DNA of 19,702 bases. It comes from an uncultured Oscillospiraceae bacterium. GTDB lineage: Bacteria > Bacillota > Clostridia > Oscillospirales > Oscillospiraceae. Below the pieces are notes generated by a model that searched no databases, was not told the origin of the DNA, and worked only from the letters and a program-made list of their open reading frames with translations. The stretch spans positions 1 to 19,702 of the forward strand of contig CAKTJC010000042.1 of NCBI GenBank assembly GCA_934567355.1, in the 5' to 3' direction. The position numbers and the translations under genes were made by a program. Shown piece after piece: positions 7,501-15,710 of the stretch. Positions within the stretch are counted from its first letter, which is position 1. Every line of letters starts with the position of its first letter.

Positions 7501-8256
7501 ATGAAAAAGATTTGGAAAATCACTGCCATTGGCCTGGCGGCGCTGGCTGGTGCCTGCCTTGTGGGGCTGACGATTACCGGGGCAAAAATCGGCTGGGGCC
7601 CCTTTGCATTCCTGCATACATGGGATGCGGATGTAGAAAAAATCCAGCAAACCTATCCAGCCCAGGAGCACCAGAACGGCATCATCTTCTACGGTGCGTC
7701 CAATTTTCGGATGTGGACAGAGATGGAAAACGACCTGCCGGAATATCGGGTGCAGAACCACGGCTTCGGCGGCTGCACCGACAAGGATTTGATGCACTAT
7801 GCAGACAAGCTGCTGTATCCCTACCACCCCGATGTTGTGTTCTTCCAGACAGGGTCGAACGACTATGTTTCCCTGAAAGGAACGGACGAGGAAAAGGTCG
7901 CCGCCTGTATGGACTATAAAAAGAAGATGTTTGAGAGCATTCATGAACAGCTGCCGGATGCCGAGCTGGTGGTCATGAGCGGTCTGCTTCTGCCGGGACG
8001 GAGCGAATACCGGGAGCTTACCGAGAAAATCAATGGGGCACTGGAGGCACTCTGTGAAGAAACGGACTATCTCTGGTTTGTGGATGCATCGGCGATGACA
8101 TGGGACAGGCAGCACTATGCGGATGCGCTGTTTATCAAAGACGGCATTCATCTGAACCATGACGGGCAGCTGCTGTGGATGCGGGACTATATCCGCCCTA
8201 TGATGGAAACGTTGGTATCCGAATTCGATTTGACACAAGTGAAAAAGGAGGGCTGA
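7501..8256 (+). CDS. Membrane-anchored SGNH/GDSL-type hydrolase (esterase)
   Basis: This is a 251-residue protein. Residues 1-4 are basic (MKKIWK) and 8-28 hydrophobic without a clear cleavage site or lipobox, so an N-terminal anchor with an extracytoplasmic catalytic domain is likely. SGNH blocks are in order: block I IIFYGASNF with nucleophile Ser67, a conserved glycine in HGFGGC (residues 87-91), block III TGSND with Asn120, and block V DGIHLN with Asp214 and His217. Family members hydrolyse acyl esters, often O-acetyl groups on carbohydrates. It begins 3 bases after the transporter stop and is followed by the rhamnosidase start within 2 bases, so it is co-transcribed. It may remove acyl groups from the glycoside before or during uptake, which is inference. 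It is the only enzyme in the operon with an export-type N-terminus. Confidence 0.85.
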   Translation: MKKIWKITAIGLAALAGACLVGLTITGAKIGWGPFAFLHTWDADVEKIQQTYPAQEHQNGIIFYGASNFRMWTEMENDLPEYRVQNHGFGGCTDKDLMHYADKLLYPYHPDVVFFQTGSNDYVSLKGTDEEKVAACMDYKKKMFESIHEQLPDAELVVMSGLLLPGRSEYRELTEKINGALEALCEETDYLWFVDASAMTWDRQHYADALFIKDGIHLNHDGQLLWMRDYIRPMMETLVSEFDLTQVKKEG

Positions 8257-8258
8257 GA

Positions 8259-10799
8259 ATGCAAGCCATTGGACTGAAAACAGAGCATTTGATAAACCCC
8301 ATGGGGGTGGACTTCACCGCCCCCCGGCTTTCCTGGAACTGTGACGGCGGCGTGAAGCAGACGGCCTATCAAATTCTTGCCGCCGATGACGCAGGAACGG
8401 TCCTTTGGGACAGCGACCGGGTGGAAAGTTCTGCCATGTGGGCCCAGTGGGGCGACGCTCCTGTGGAGCCGAAAACAAAGGTGCTCTGGAAGGTGCGCCT
8501 TTGGGATGAAGAGAATACGCCGGGGGATTGGAGCGAAGGGACGTTCGAGACCGGCATCAATGCGTGGAGCGCCCAGTGGATCACCGGGGATTATCCGGTC
8601 AATAAAAAAGAGCGGTATCCCGTGGACTGCTTCCGCCGGGGCTTTCATGCCGCCGATGTAAAAAAGGCCCGGCTGTACATCACCGCCTGCGGTCTATACG
8701 AAGCGAAGCTGAACGGCCGGCGCATTGGTGATGTTATTCTCGCGCCCGGCATTACGGACTACCGCAAGCGGGTGCAGTACCAGACCTATGATGTGACGGC
8801 CCTGCTGCAAGAGGGCGAAAACACCCTGACGGTGCAGCTGGCCGACGGCTGGTACCGTGGCTCCTGTGGAGCCTGGGGGCTGAAAAATCAGTACGGCCGG
8901 GAGACGAAGCTGCTGGCGCAGCTGGAAATCATCCATACAGACGGCAGCGTGGAGACCCTTTGCAGCGATGAAAGCTGGGATTGGAGCAATGACGGCCCCA
9001 TCCGTTTTGCGGACAACAAAGACGGCGAGGTAATCAATGCCAATAATCTCCCCTCCTATCAGGGGAAAGCCAAGGTCACAAGCCATTCGGTCACCCCTAC
9101 GGCCTCCAACAATGTCCCTGTCACAGAGCATGAGCGGCTGAAGGCGAAGCTGATTACCACGCCCTCGGGTAAAACCGTTTTGGACTTCGGGCAGAATATT
9201 GCGGGCTATGTAGAATTTGCCGTGACAGCCCACGCCGGGCAGAAAATCAAGCTTCGTTTTGGGGAACTGCTGGACGAAAACGGCGAGTTTACCCAGAAGA
9301 ACATCCAGTGTGCCAATAAGAACATCACCACTCCCTTGCAGCAGGTGCTCTACACCTGCAAGGAGGGCGAAAATCACTACAAAACCGCCTTTGCCATTTT
9401 CGGCTTCCAGTATGTGCTGGTAGAAACCGATGTGGCGGTACAGCCGGAGAATTTCACCGCCATTGCGGTCTACTCCGATATGGAGCGCACCGGATGGTTT
9501 GAAAGCTCCAATACACTTCTTGACAAGTTTGTGGAAAACACCGTCTGGAGTGCCAAGAACAACCATGCCGACCTGCCCACGGACTGCCCCACAAGAGAAC
9601 GCCACGGCTGGTCCGGTGATGCGCAAATCTTCTGCCGGACCGCCAGCTTCCTTTTTGACTATGATGCCATGGCAAAAAAATACCTGCAAGACCTGTATGA
9701 CTGGCAGAAGAAAAACGGCTGTCTGCCCCAGATTGCACCGGAGGGCGGTACGGATTTCTATATGGATGCCATGAACGGCTCCGCAGGCTGGGCGGACGCA
9801 GGGGTGATCATGCCCTATGTGCTGTGGAAGCAGTATGGCGACCGGGCAGTGCTGGAACGGTTTCTGCCGGGTATGGAGCGCTATGCCCGCTTTATGCAGA
9901 ACCGATGCGGCAAATGGTACCCCACCGCCAGACGGACCGGACTGCGGGGAGAGGACAAAAAATATCTTTGCAACTACGGTCAGGCCTACGGCGAGTGGGC
10001 GGAGCCGGAGAGCGTCCACCATATGAGCTGGAAGGACTGCGCCGTACCCCACCCGGAAACCGCCACGGCCTATACAGCCTTCGTCATGGAGCTGATGGCA
10101 CAGATCGAGGAGGAGCTGGGAGATTCCCCAAAGGCTCAGAGCTATCGGGACTTTGCCACTGGATGCCGGAAAAGCTATCAGGCTCTGCGCAAAACCAAGG
10201 CCTATCCCCTGGATACGGACCGGCAGGCCCAGCTGGTGCGCCCGCTGTATATGGGCCTGTTGGAGGAAACGCAGACCGCCTATGCCCGGAAGCGGCTGGT
10301 GCAGGCCCTGGAGCAGTTCAATTGGCGGGTGGGCACCGGATTTTTGTCCACGCCTTTGATTCTAGATGTGCTGACTGACATTGACATTGAAAAGGCCTAC
10401 CGTCTGCTGGAAAACGAGGAAATGCCCGGTTGGCTGTTCATGCCCAAGAGCGGGGCCACCACCATCTGGGAGGCCTGGGAGGGCAACGCCACGAAAAATG
10501 ACGGCATCGGCTCCCTGAATCACTACTCCAAGGGCGCAATGGTAGCATGGCTGTTTGAGACCATGTGCGGTATTCAGGTGGCAGGAGAAAACCATTTTGT
10601 TATCGCTCCCCATCCCGGCGGACACTTTACCCATGCCAAAGCCATCTATGACAGCGTGTATGGCAAGGTAGAAAGCGGTTGGGAGAAAACGCCGGATGGC
10701 TGGCACTATGCCATCACCATTCCATCTAACTGCACCGCCCAGGTGCTGCTGCCGGGGAAAGCCTCGGAGACACTGGGAGCCGGAACCTACCGCTTTTGA
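8259..10799 (+). CDS. GH78 alpha-L-rhamnosidase
   Basis: This 846-residue enzyme releases terminal alpha-L-rhamnose from glycosides by inversion. It has an N-terminal Fn3-like domain (residues about 5-105, PRLSWNCDG opening), a beta-sandwich rhamnosidase N-domain (about 110-290), a second beta domain (300-405), an (alpha/alpha)6 catalytic barrel (410-760) and a C-terminal beta domain. The four GH78 acidic residues are present: Asp442, Glu447 (general acid) and Asp454 in DCPTRERHGWSGD, and Glu738 (base) in TIWEAWEG. There is no signal peptide, so it acts in the cytoplasm on imported substrate. The ATG at 8259 follows AAGGAGGG and lies 2 bases after the esterase stop; a longer open frame from 8175 would overlap that gene and lacks a ribosome site. 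The length is typical. Specificity could be flavonoid, saponin or pectin-derived rhamnosides. Confidence 0.95.
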   Translation: MQAIGLKTEHLINPMGVDFTAPRLSWNCDGGVKQTAYQILAADDAGTVLWDSDRVESSAMWAQWGDAPVEPKTKVLWKVRLWDEENTPGDWSEGTFETGINAWSAQWITGDYPVNKKERYPVDCFRRGFHAADVKKARLYITACGLYEAKLNGRRIGDVILAPGITDYRKRVQYQTYDVTALLQEGENTLTVQLADGWYRGSCGAWGLKNQYGRETKLLAQLEIIHTDGSVETLCSDESWDWSNDGPIRFADNKDGEVINANNLPSYQGKAKVTSHSVTPTASNNVPVTEHERLKAKLITTPSGKTVLDFGQNIAGYVEFAVTAHAGQKIKLRFGELLDENGEFTQKNIQCANKNITTPLQQVLYTCKEGENHYKTAFAIFGFQYVLVETDVAVQPENFTAIAVYSDMERTGWFESSNTLLDKFVENTVWSAKNNHADLPTDCPTRERHGWSGDAQIFCRTASFLFDYDAMAKKYLQDLYDWQKKNGCLPQIAPEGGTDFYMDAMNGSAGWADAGVIMPYVLWKQYGDRAVLERFLPGMERYARFMQNRCGKWYPTARRTGLRGEDKKYLCNYGQAYGEWAEPESVHHMSWKDCAVPHPETATAYTAFVMELMAQIEEELGDSPKAQSYRDFATGCRKSYQALRKTKAYPLDTDRQAQLVRPLYMGLLEETQTAYARKRLVQALEQFNWRVGTGFLSTPLILDVLTDIDIEKAYRLLENEEMPGWLFMPKSGATTIWEAWEGNATKNDGIGSLNHYSKGAMVAWLFETMCGIQVAGENHFVIAPHPGGHFTHAKAIYDSVYGKVESGWEKTPDGWHYAITIPSNCTAQVLLPGKASETLGAGTYRF

Positions 10800-10808
10800 G
10801 GTGAAACC

Positions 10809-13136
10809 ATGGATATTGAAAAAATCTTACAGAAAATGACACTGGAAGATAAAATCGCCCTTTGCAGTGGCGAAAACTTCTGGGAAACCAAAAAATTTGA
10901 AAAGTATGGCATTCCGTCCCTGTTTATGTGCGACGGCCCTCATGGCCTGCGTAAGCAGGAGGATGCGGCAGATATGCTGGGCGTTCACCAGTCCAGAGCC
11001 GCCACCTGCTTTCCCGCCGAAGTGACCACCGCCGGAAGCTGGGACCCGGAGCTGCTGACGGCCGTCGGTTCGGCCATCGGCGAGGAAGCCAGAGAACAGG
11101 GCGTGGGACTGGTTCTTGGCCCCGGTGCCAATCTCAAGCGCAATCCCCTGTGCGGCCGGAACTTTGAGTATTTCAGTGAAGACCCCTATCTGGCGGGCAA
11201 ACTGGCGGCGGGGTTCATCCGGGGGGCGGAGTCCCAGGGCATCGGCACCAGCCTCAAACACTTTGCCGCCAACTCCCAGGAACACAGCCGGTTTACCTCC
11301 GACAGCGTGATGGATGAACGGACGCTGCGGGAGCTGTATCTTCTCGCCTTTGAGATTGCCGTACAGGAGGGAAAACCCGCCACGGTGATGTGCGCCTACC
11401 CCAAGCTCAACGGGGTACACTGTTCGGACAACAAAAAGCTGCTGACGGACATTCTCCGTACCGAATGGGGCTTTGGCGGCATGGTGGTCACGGACTGGGG
11501 TGCCATGAATGACCGCATCGAGGGTTTTCGAGCAGGATGTGACCTGAATATGCCCGGCGGCAGCGACTATATGGAAAAAGAGGTACTTCAAGCGGTCAGG
11601 GATGGCTCGCTGCCGGAACGCTGCGTGGATGACAGCGCCCGCCGGGTGCTGAAGCTTGTATTCCGGGCGGCAGAGACGCTGAAAGAAAAAACCGACTGCG
11701 ACTATGATGCCCACCATGCCCTGGCCAAACGGGCGGCGGCGGAGGGGGCGGTGCTGCTGAAAAATGAGGGCGGTATTCTGCCCCTGAAGCAGAATGCCAA
11801 AATCGCTGTGATTGGAGCCATGGCAAAAGCCCTGCGTTATCAGGGAGCCGGTTCCAGCCACATCAATCCCACAAAGCTTTCCCAGCCGCTGGACTTCCTG
11901 CCGGATGCCCTCTATGCTTCCGGCTGTGACGAACGGGGCGATACAACGGATGCGCTGTTGGCAGAAGCAGGAAAGGCAGCGAAAGCAGCAGAAGTTGCCG
12001 TGGTGTTTGCAGGTCTGCCCGACCACTATGAATCCGAGGGCTTTGACCGGGATGATATGAAGCTGCCTGACGGACACTTGCAGATGATTGAAGCTGTCGC
12101 CGGTGCAAACCCCAATACGGTGGTGGTTCTGCTGTGCGGCTGCGTGGTGGAATGCCCCTGGGCAGACCGGGTGAAAGGTATCCTCTACATGGGCCTGCCC
12201 GGTCAGGCAGGGGGCGAGGCCATTACCGACCTCATCTACGGTCGGGTCAATCCCAGCGGAAAGCTGGCGGAAAGCTGGCCTGTATCTTACAAGGACGTAC
12301 CGTCTTCGGAAATCTACGGAAAAACTGCCGACGCGCTGTATCAGGAGGGCATTTATGTGGGCTATCGGTACTATGACAAAGCGGGAGTCCCTGTCCGCTG
12401 GCCCTTTGGCTACGGCATGAGCTATACATCGTTTACTTATTCCGATTTGTCGGTTGACGGAAACAAAGCATCTGTAACGGTTCAAAATACCGGCGCTTGC
12501 AGCGGTGCGGAGGTGGTTCAGCTCTATATTGCAGCACCCCAGAATGGACTCCATCGCCCCTTGCGGGAGCTGAAGGGCTTCCAAAAGGTATTTTTGCAGC
12601 CGGGTGAAAGCCGGACGGTCACCTTCTCTTTGACGGACCGCAGCTTCGCTCTCTGGCAGGACGGGTGGAAAATTCCCGGCGGAACATATACCGTCTGCAT
12701 CGGCGGTCTTACCGCCTCTGTTCAGAAGTCCGGTGAAACCCTGCCTGTTCCTGCGTGGCAGGAGGGCAGTTGGTATGTGCGCTGCAACGGCAAGCCCAAC
12801 CGGGCAGATTGGGAAGCCATGCTGGGGCATCGCTACACGCCGCCGGTGCTGAAAAAGGGCAGCTTCACCATGGACAACACCGTGATGGAAATGAAAGATT
12901 ACAGCCTCATCATGAAGATTATGTTCCGTGCGGTAGAATCCACGGTTGCCAAGGGCTTTGGCGGGAAAAAGGACTATCAGAATCCGGAGTTCCGAATGCT
13001 GATGAATTCCTCCGCCGGAAGCCCCCTGCGCAGTATGCAAATTTCCGGCGGCATGAAAGGCGGCGTTCTGCCCGGAATGCTGGAAATGGCCAACGGACAT
13101 TTCTTCCGTGGAATCTGGAAAATGATCAAGGGATGA
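10809..13136 (+). CDS. GH3 beta-glucosidase-type glycoside hydrolase
   Basis: This 775-residue cytoplasmic enzyme has no signal peptide. It has a (beta/alpha)8 domain with KHF (Lys150-His151) substrate-binding motif and nucleophile Asp229 in MVVTDWG, and an (alpha/beta)6 sandwich domain with the E408-S-E-G-F-D-R motif holding the probable acid/base. These are followed by a fibronectin-III-like domain (about 560-640, ELKGFQKVFLQPGES) and a 130-residue C-terminal extension ending in a hydrophobic, Met/Gly-rich segment. GH3 enzymes remove terminal beta-linked glucose, and some members remove xylose or arabinose. The ATG at 10809 follows GAGGTGAAA, which overlaps the stop of the rhamnosidase gene, so the two are probably translationally coupled. 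Together they could strip a rhamnosyl-glucoside such as a rutinoside or a saponin chain; the exact sugar is inference. Confidence 0.93.
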   Translation: MDIEKILQKMTLEDKIALCSGENFWETKKFEKYGIPSLFMCDGPHGLRKQEDAADMLGVHQSRAATCFPAEVTTAGSWDPELLTAVGSAIGEEAREQGVGLVLGPGANLKRNPLCGRNFEYFSEDPYLAGKLAAGFIRGAESQGIGTSLKHFAANSQEHSRFTSDSVMDERTLRELYLLAFEIAVQEGKPATVMCAYPKLNGVHCSDNKKLLTDILRTEWGFGGMVVTDWGAMNDRIEGFRAGCDLNMPGGSDYMEKEVLQAVRDGSLPERCVDDSARRVLKLVFRAAETLKEKTDCDYDAHHALAKRAAAEGAVLLKNEGGILPLKQNAKIAVIGAMAKALRYQGAGSSHINPTKLSQPLDFLPDALYASGCDERGDTTDALLAEAGKAAKAAEVAVVFAGLPDHYESEGFDRDDMKLPDGHLQMIEAVAGANPNTVVVLLCGCVVECPWADRVKGILYMGLPGQAGGEAITDLIYGRVNPSGKLAESWPVSYKDVPSSEIYGKTADALYQEGIYVGYRYYDKAGVPVRWPFGYGMSYTSFTYSDLSVDGNKASVTVQNTGACSGAEVVQLYIAAPQNGLHRPLRELKGFQKVFLQPGESRTVTFSLTDRSFALWQDGWKIPGGTYTVCIGGLTASVQKSGETLPVPAWQEGSWYVRCNGKPNRADWEAMLGHRYTPPVLKKGSFTMDNTVMEMKDYSLIMKIMFRAVESTVAKGFGGKKDYQNPEFRMLMNSSAGSPLRSMQISGGMKGGVLPGMLEMANGHFFRGIWKMIKG

Positions 13137-13158
13137 CAAATGCAAGGAGGATGATAAC

Positions 13159-14172
13159 ATGAAGGTATTTATGATTGGCGGAACCGGCTTGCTGGGCAGT
13201 GAAGCAGCAAAAGTTCTTATTTCACGCGGCCATGAAGTGACCGCTCTGGCGCTGCCGCCGCTGCCGGAGGGCGCTGTACTGCCCCCTGAGATGAAAATCG
13301 AGTACGGCAACTATCTGGAGATGAGCGATGACGAACTCCGCACCTATCTGACCGGATGTGACGGCTTCGTGTTTGCCGCCGGTGTGGATGAGCGGGTGGA
13401 AGGCCCTGCTCCCATCTACAACCTCTACAAGAAATACAACATTGCCCCCATCAACCGGCTTTTGAAGCTTGCAAAGGAATGCGGTGTCAAGCACGTTTCC
13501 ATCTGCGGCTCTTATTTCTCCTACTTTGCCAAGACCATGCCGGAGCTGGAATTAACCCGGTGGCATCCCTACATCCGTTCCCGTGTCGATCAGGAGAATG
13601 CGGCTATGTCCTTTGCAGATGAAAATTTCAGCGTCGCCGTTCTGGAACTGCCGTATATTTTCGGCACGCAGCCCGGGCGCAAGCCCGTTTGGATGTTCCT
13701 CGCGGAGCAAATTCGCAGCTCCAAGGGAAATGTGATGTACCCCAAGGGCGGCTCCACCATGGTCACGGTTCACCAGGTGGGGCAGGCGCTGGCAGGTGCC
13801 TTGGAGCATACGCAGGGCGGAAAGTGCTGGCCCATCGGCTACTACAATATGACCTGGAAGCAGATGATTGCCATTATGTGCGGGGCAATGGGCTGCCCGG
13901 AGAAGAAGGTCACCACCATTCCGAACTGGATGTTCACCCTGGGCTGCAAGAGCATGGTCAAGGATTATAAAAAGCGCAACATTGACAACGGCCTGTATCT
14001 GCCCAAGCTAGCCCAAATCCAGTGCCGGGAACTGTTCATAGACAAGAGCCAGGGCTGTGTCCCCTTGGGGGTGGAGCCGGATGACATTGAAGCCGCCATC
14101 GGCGACTCCATGAAGCTGTGTGCAAACATTCTGGATGGCAAAGCAAAAACCATCGGCATGAAGGGAGAATAA
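13159..14172 (+). CDS. NAD(P)-dependent epimerase/dehydratase-family protein (extended SDR 1)
   Basis: This 337-residue protein begins with a Rossmann fold: MKVFMIGGTGLLG (GGTGLLG nucleotide-binding loop, residues 7-13) and H25 after the second strand. The typical SDR catalytic region shows Ser114/Ser118 in VSICGSYFSYF and a tyrosine at 138, but the usual YxxxK is YIRSR, with Arg142 in place of lysine. The middle (PYIFGTQPGRKPVWMF) and C-terminal parts match extended SDRs that bind bulky substrates. The start at 13159 follows AAGGAGGATGATAAC. It sits 22 bases after the GH3 gene and 2 bases before a second SDR. Sugar epimerase, sugar-nucleotide dehydratase or reductase of an aglycone are all possible; the substrate cannot be told from sequence. 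Confidence 0.85.
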   Translation: MKVFMIGGTGLLGSEAAKVLISRGHEVTALALPPLPEGAVLPPEMKIEYGNYLEMSDDELRTYLTGCDGFVFAAGVDERVEGPAPIYNLYKKYNIAPINRLLKLAKECGVKHVSICGSYFSYFAKTMPELELTRWHPYIRSRVDQENAAMSFADENFSVAVLELPYIFGTQPGRKPVWMFLAEQIRSSKGNVMYPKGGSTMVTVHQVGQALAGALEHTQGGKCWPIGYYNMTWKQMIAIMCGAMGCPEKKVTTIPNWMFTLGCKSMVKDYKKRNIDNGLYLPKLAQIQCRELFIDKSQGCVPLGVEPDDIEAAIGDSMKLCANILDGKAKTIGMKGE

Positions 14173-14174
14173 TT

Positions 14175-15695
14175 ATGTCCAAGCAGCGTGTATTTTTAAC
14201 CGGTGCAACCGGCGGCATGGGTCTTGCCAGCCTGAAGGAAATGCTGAAGGACACCGATAAGCAGGATATTGTGATTCTTGCCCGGGACTCCGAAAAAAAC
14301 AGGAAAATTCTTGATTCCTATCGGAATACTGCGGGATTGGAAATCGTCTGGGGCGATCTCAACGACTATGATGTGGTTTTGAAATGTGTCAAGGACTGTG
14401 ATTTGATCCTGCACATTGCGGCCTTTGTGTCCCCGGCGGCAGACTACCACCCCAAGCAGGCCATGAAGGTCAATTACGGCTCTACCCGGAATCTGATCAA
14501 CGCCATTGATGCACTGGGGCAGCAGGACAAAACCCGTCTGGTCTATATCGGTACTGTGGCGGAGACCGGCGACCGGATGCCGCCCATCCATTGGGGCAGG
14601 GTGGGCGATCCCATCAAACCCAGTATGTTTGACTACTATGCAGTTTCCAAAGTAGCGGCAGAACGGCTGGTGATCGAAAGCGGGCTGAAATACTGGGTTT
14701 CCCTGCGCCAGACCGGCATCATCGGCAAGGCCATGAGCCAAATCAATGATGCAATCATGTTCCATAACTGCTTTGACAATGTGCTGGAATACTGCTCCGA
14801 CCGGGATTCGGCCCGGGCCATGAAAAACCTGTGTGTCTTTTTCCATGATGGCACGCTGGATGAGTCCTTCTGGGGCCATATTTACAACATCGGCGGCGGA
14901 GAATCCTGCCGGGTGGATACTTACACCATGTTCCGCAAGCTCTATGGGGAGATTGGTCTGACCAATCTGGACTACATTCTCAGTCCGAAGAAACAGGCAA
15001 CGCTGAACTTCCATGGCCAGTATTATCTCGACAGTGACAAATTGGAAAACTATCTTCACTTCCGTCACGACTCCATGCAGTATTATTATGACTGCTATCT
15101 GGAAATGCTGGGCGGACTGCGAACGGTTTCCCGGATGCTCTGTAAGCTGCCCGGCGGGCAAAAGCTGATGGGCGGCATTATGCGGAAAAAGTTTGACAAG
15201 CTGGCCCGCACGGAGCATGGCACGCTTCACTTCATCGAGGACAATGTGGAAGACCATATCGATGCCTACTGGGGCAGCCGCAAGCGCTGGGAGGCCTTGC
15301 CCGAAAAAATCTCTGACATGAAGCACTTCACCGATTGGGACACTGTAGTCCCCATCGACCATGGTTACGATGAAACGAAGCCTGAAAGTGAGCTGACACT
15401 GGAGGATATGGGCAAAGCAGCCTCCTTCCGTGGCGGCAAGCTGCTGAGTACCGAGATGCAAACCGGCGACTGGAAAACCCCGTTGGAATTTGAATGTGCC
15501 TTCGGGCATAAATTCAAGGCCAGTCCCCGGCTGGTGCTGGAGGGCGGTCACTGGTGTGATGCGTGTGAGCGCAAAAGCTGGAACTACGGCAATCGCGCCA
15601 AGGTCGATCCCTTTTTCGCACAGGTCTGGAATCCCCTCCACGGCCCGGATGAGTTGAGAGAGTATCCCAAGGAAGTTTCGGAGCTGGATGTGTAA
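14175..15695 (+). CDS. Extended SDR 2 with C-terminal zinc-ribbon-like domain
   Basis: This 506-residue protein has residues 1-330 as an extended short-chain dehydrogenase: TGATGGMG at 9-16, an Asp-Leu pair at 61-62, Thr127, and the catalytic Tyr155-x-x-x-Lys159 (YAVSK). Residues about 330-425 are helical and charged and not recognised. Residues 441-464 contain C-x2-GH and C-x2-C (Cys441, His445, Cys461, Cys464), a pattern of small zinc-ribbon modules, followed by an aromatic-rich tail. Ordinary SDRs of this class end near 300-350 residues, so the C-terminal 170 are an added module. The ATG at 14175 lies 2 bases after the preceding stop, with AAGGGAGAA as ribosome site; upstream in-frame codons lie inside the neighbour gene. 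A role on the aglycone or a sugar ring, in tandem with SDR 1, is inference. Confidence 0.85.
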   Translation: MSKQRVFLTGATGGMGLASLKEMLKDTDKQDIVILARDSEKNRKILDSYRNTAGLEIVWGDLNDYDVVLKCVKDCDLILHIAAFVSPAADYHPKQAMKVNYGSTRNLINAIDALGQQDKTRLVYIGTVAETGDRMPPIHWGRVGDPIKPSMFDYYAVSKVAAERLVIESGLKYWVSLRQTGIIGKAMSQINDAIMFHNCFDNVLEYCSDRDSARAMKNLCVFFHDGTLDESFWGHIYNIGGGESCRVDTYTMFRKLYGEIGLTNLDYILSPKKQATLNFHGQYYLDSDKLENYLHFRHDSMQYYYDCYLEMLGGLRTVSRMLCKLPGGQKLMGGIMRKKFDKLARTEHGTLHFIEDNVEDHIDAYWGSRKRWEALPEKISDMKHFTDWDTVVPIDHGYDETKPESELTLEDMGKAASFRGGKLLSTEMQTGDWKTPLEFECAFGHKFKASPRLVLEGGHWCDACERKSWNYGNRAKVDPFFAQVWNPLHGPDELREYPKEVSELDV

Positions 15696-15710
15696 ACAGG
15701 AGGAAAGACG

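Noticed and set aside
6427..8238. Minus-strand open frame of 603 codons
   Set aside because: It covers two well-supported plus-strand genes (symporter and SGNH protein) in antisense; its His/Gln-rich product has no family resemblance.
8175..8258. Earlier in-frame start for the rhamnosidase
   Set aside because: It lies inside the SGNH gene without a ribosome site, while the ATG at 8259 follows AAGGAGGG and begins at the domain start.
8694..10052. Minus-strand open frame of 452 codons
   Set aside because: It is a shadow of the rhamnosidase gene on the other strand.
10827..13310. Very long minus-strand open frame (827 codons)
   Set aside because: It is antisense to the GH3 gene, whose motifs are unmistakable. 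The frame is open only because of the GC-rich codon pattern of the real gene, and it has no ribosome site or recognisable domain.
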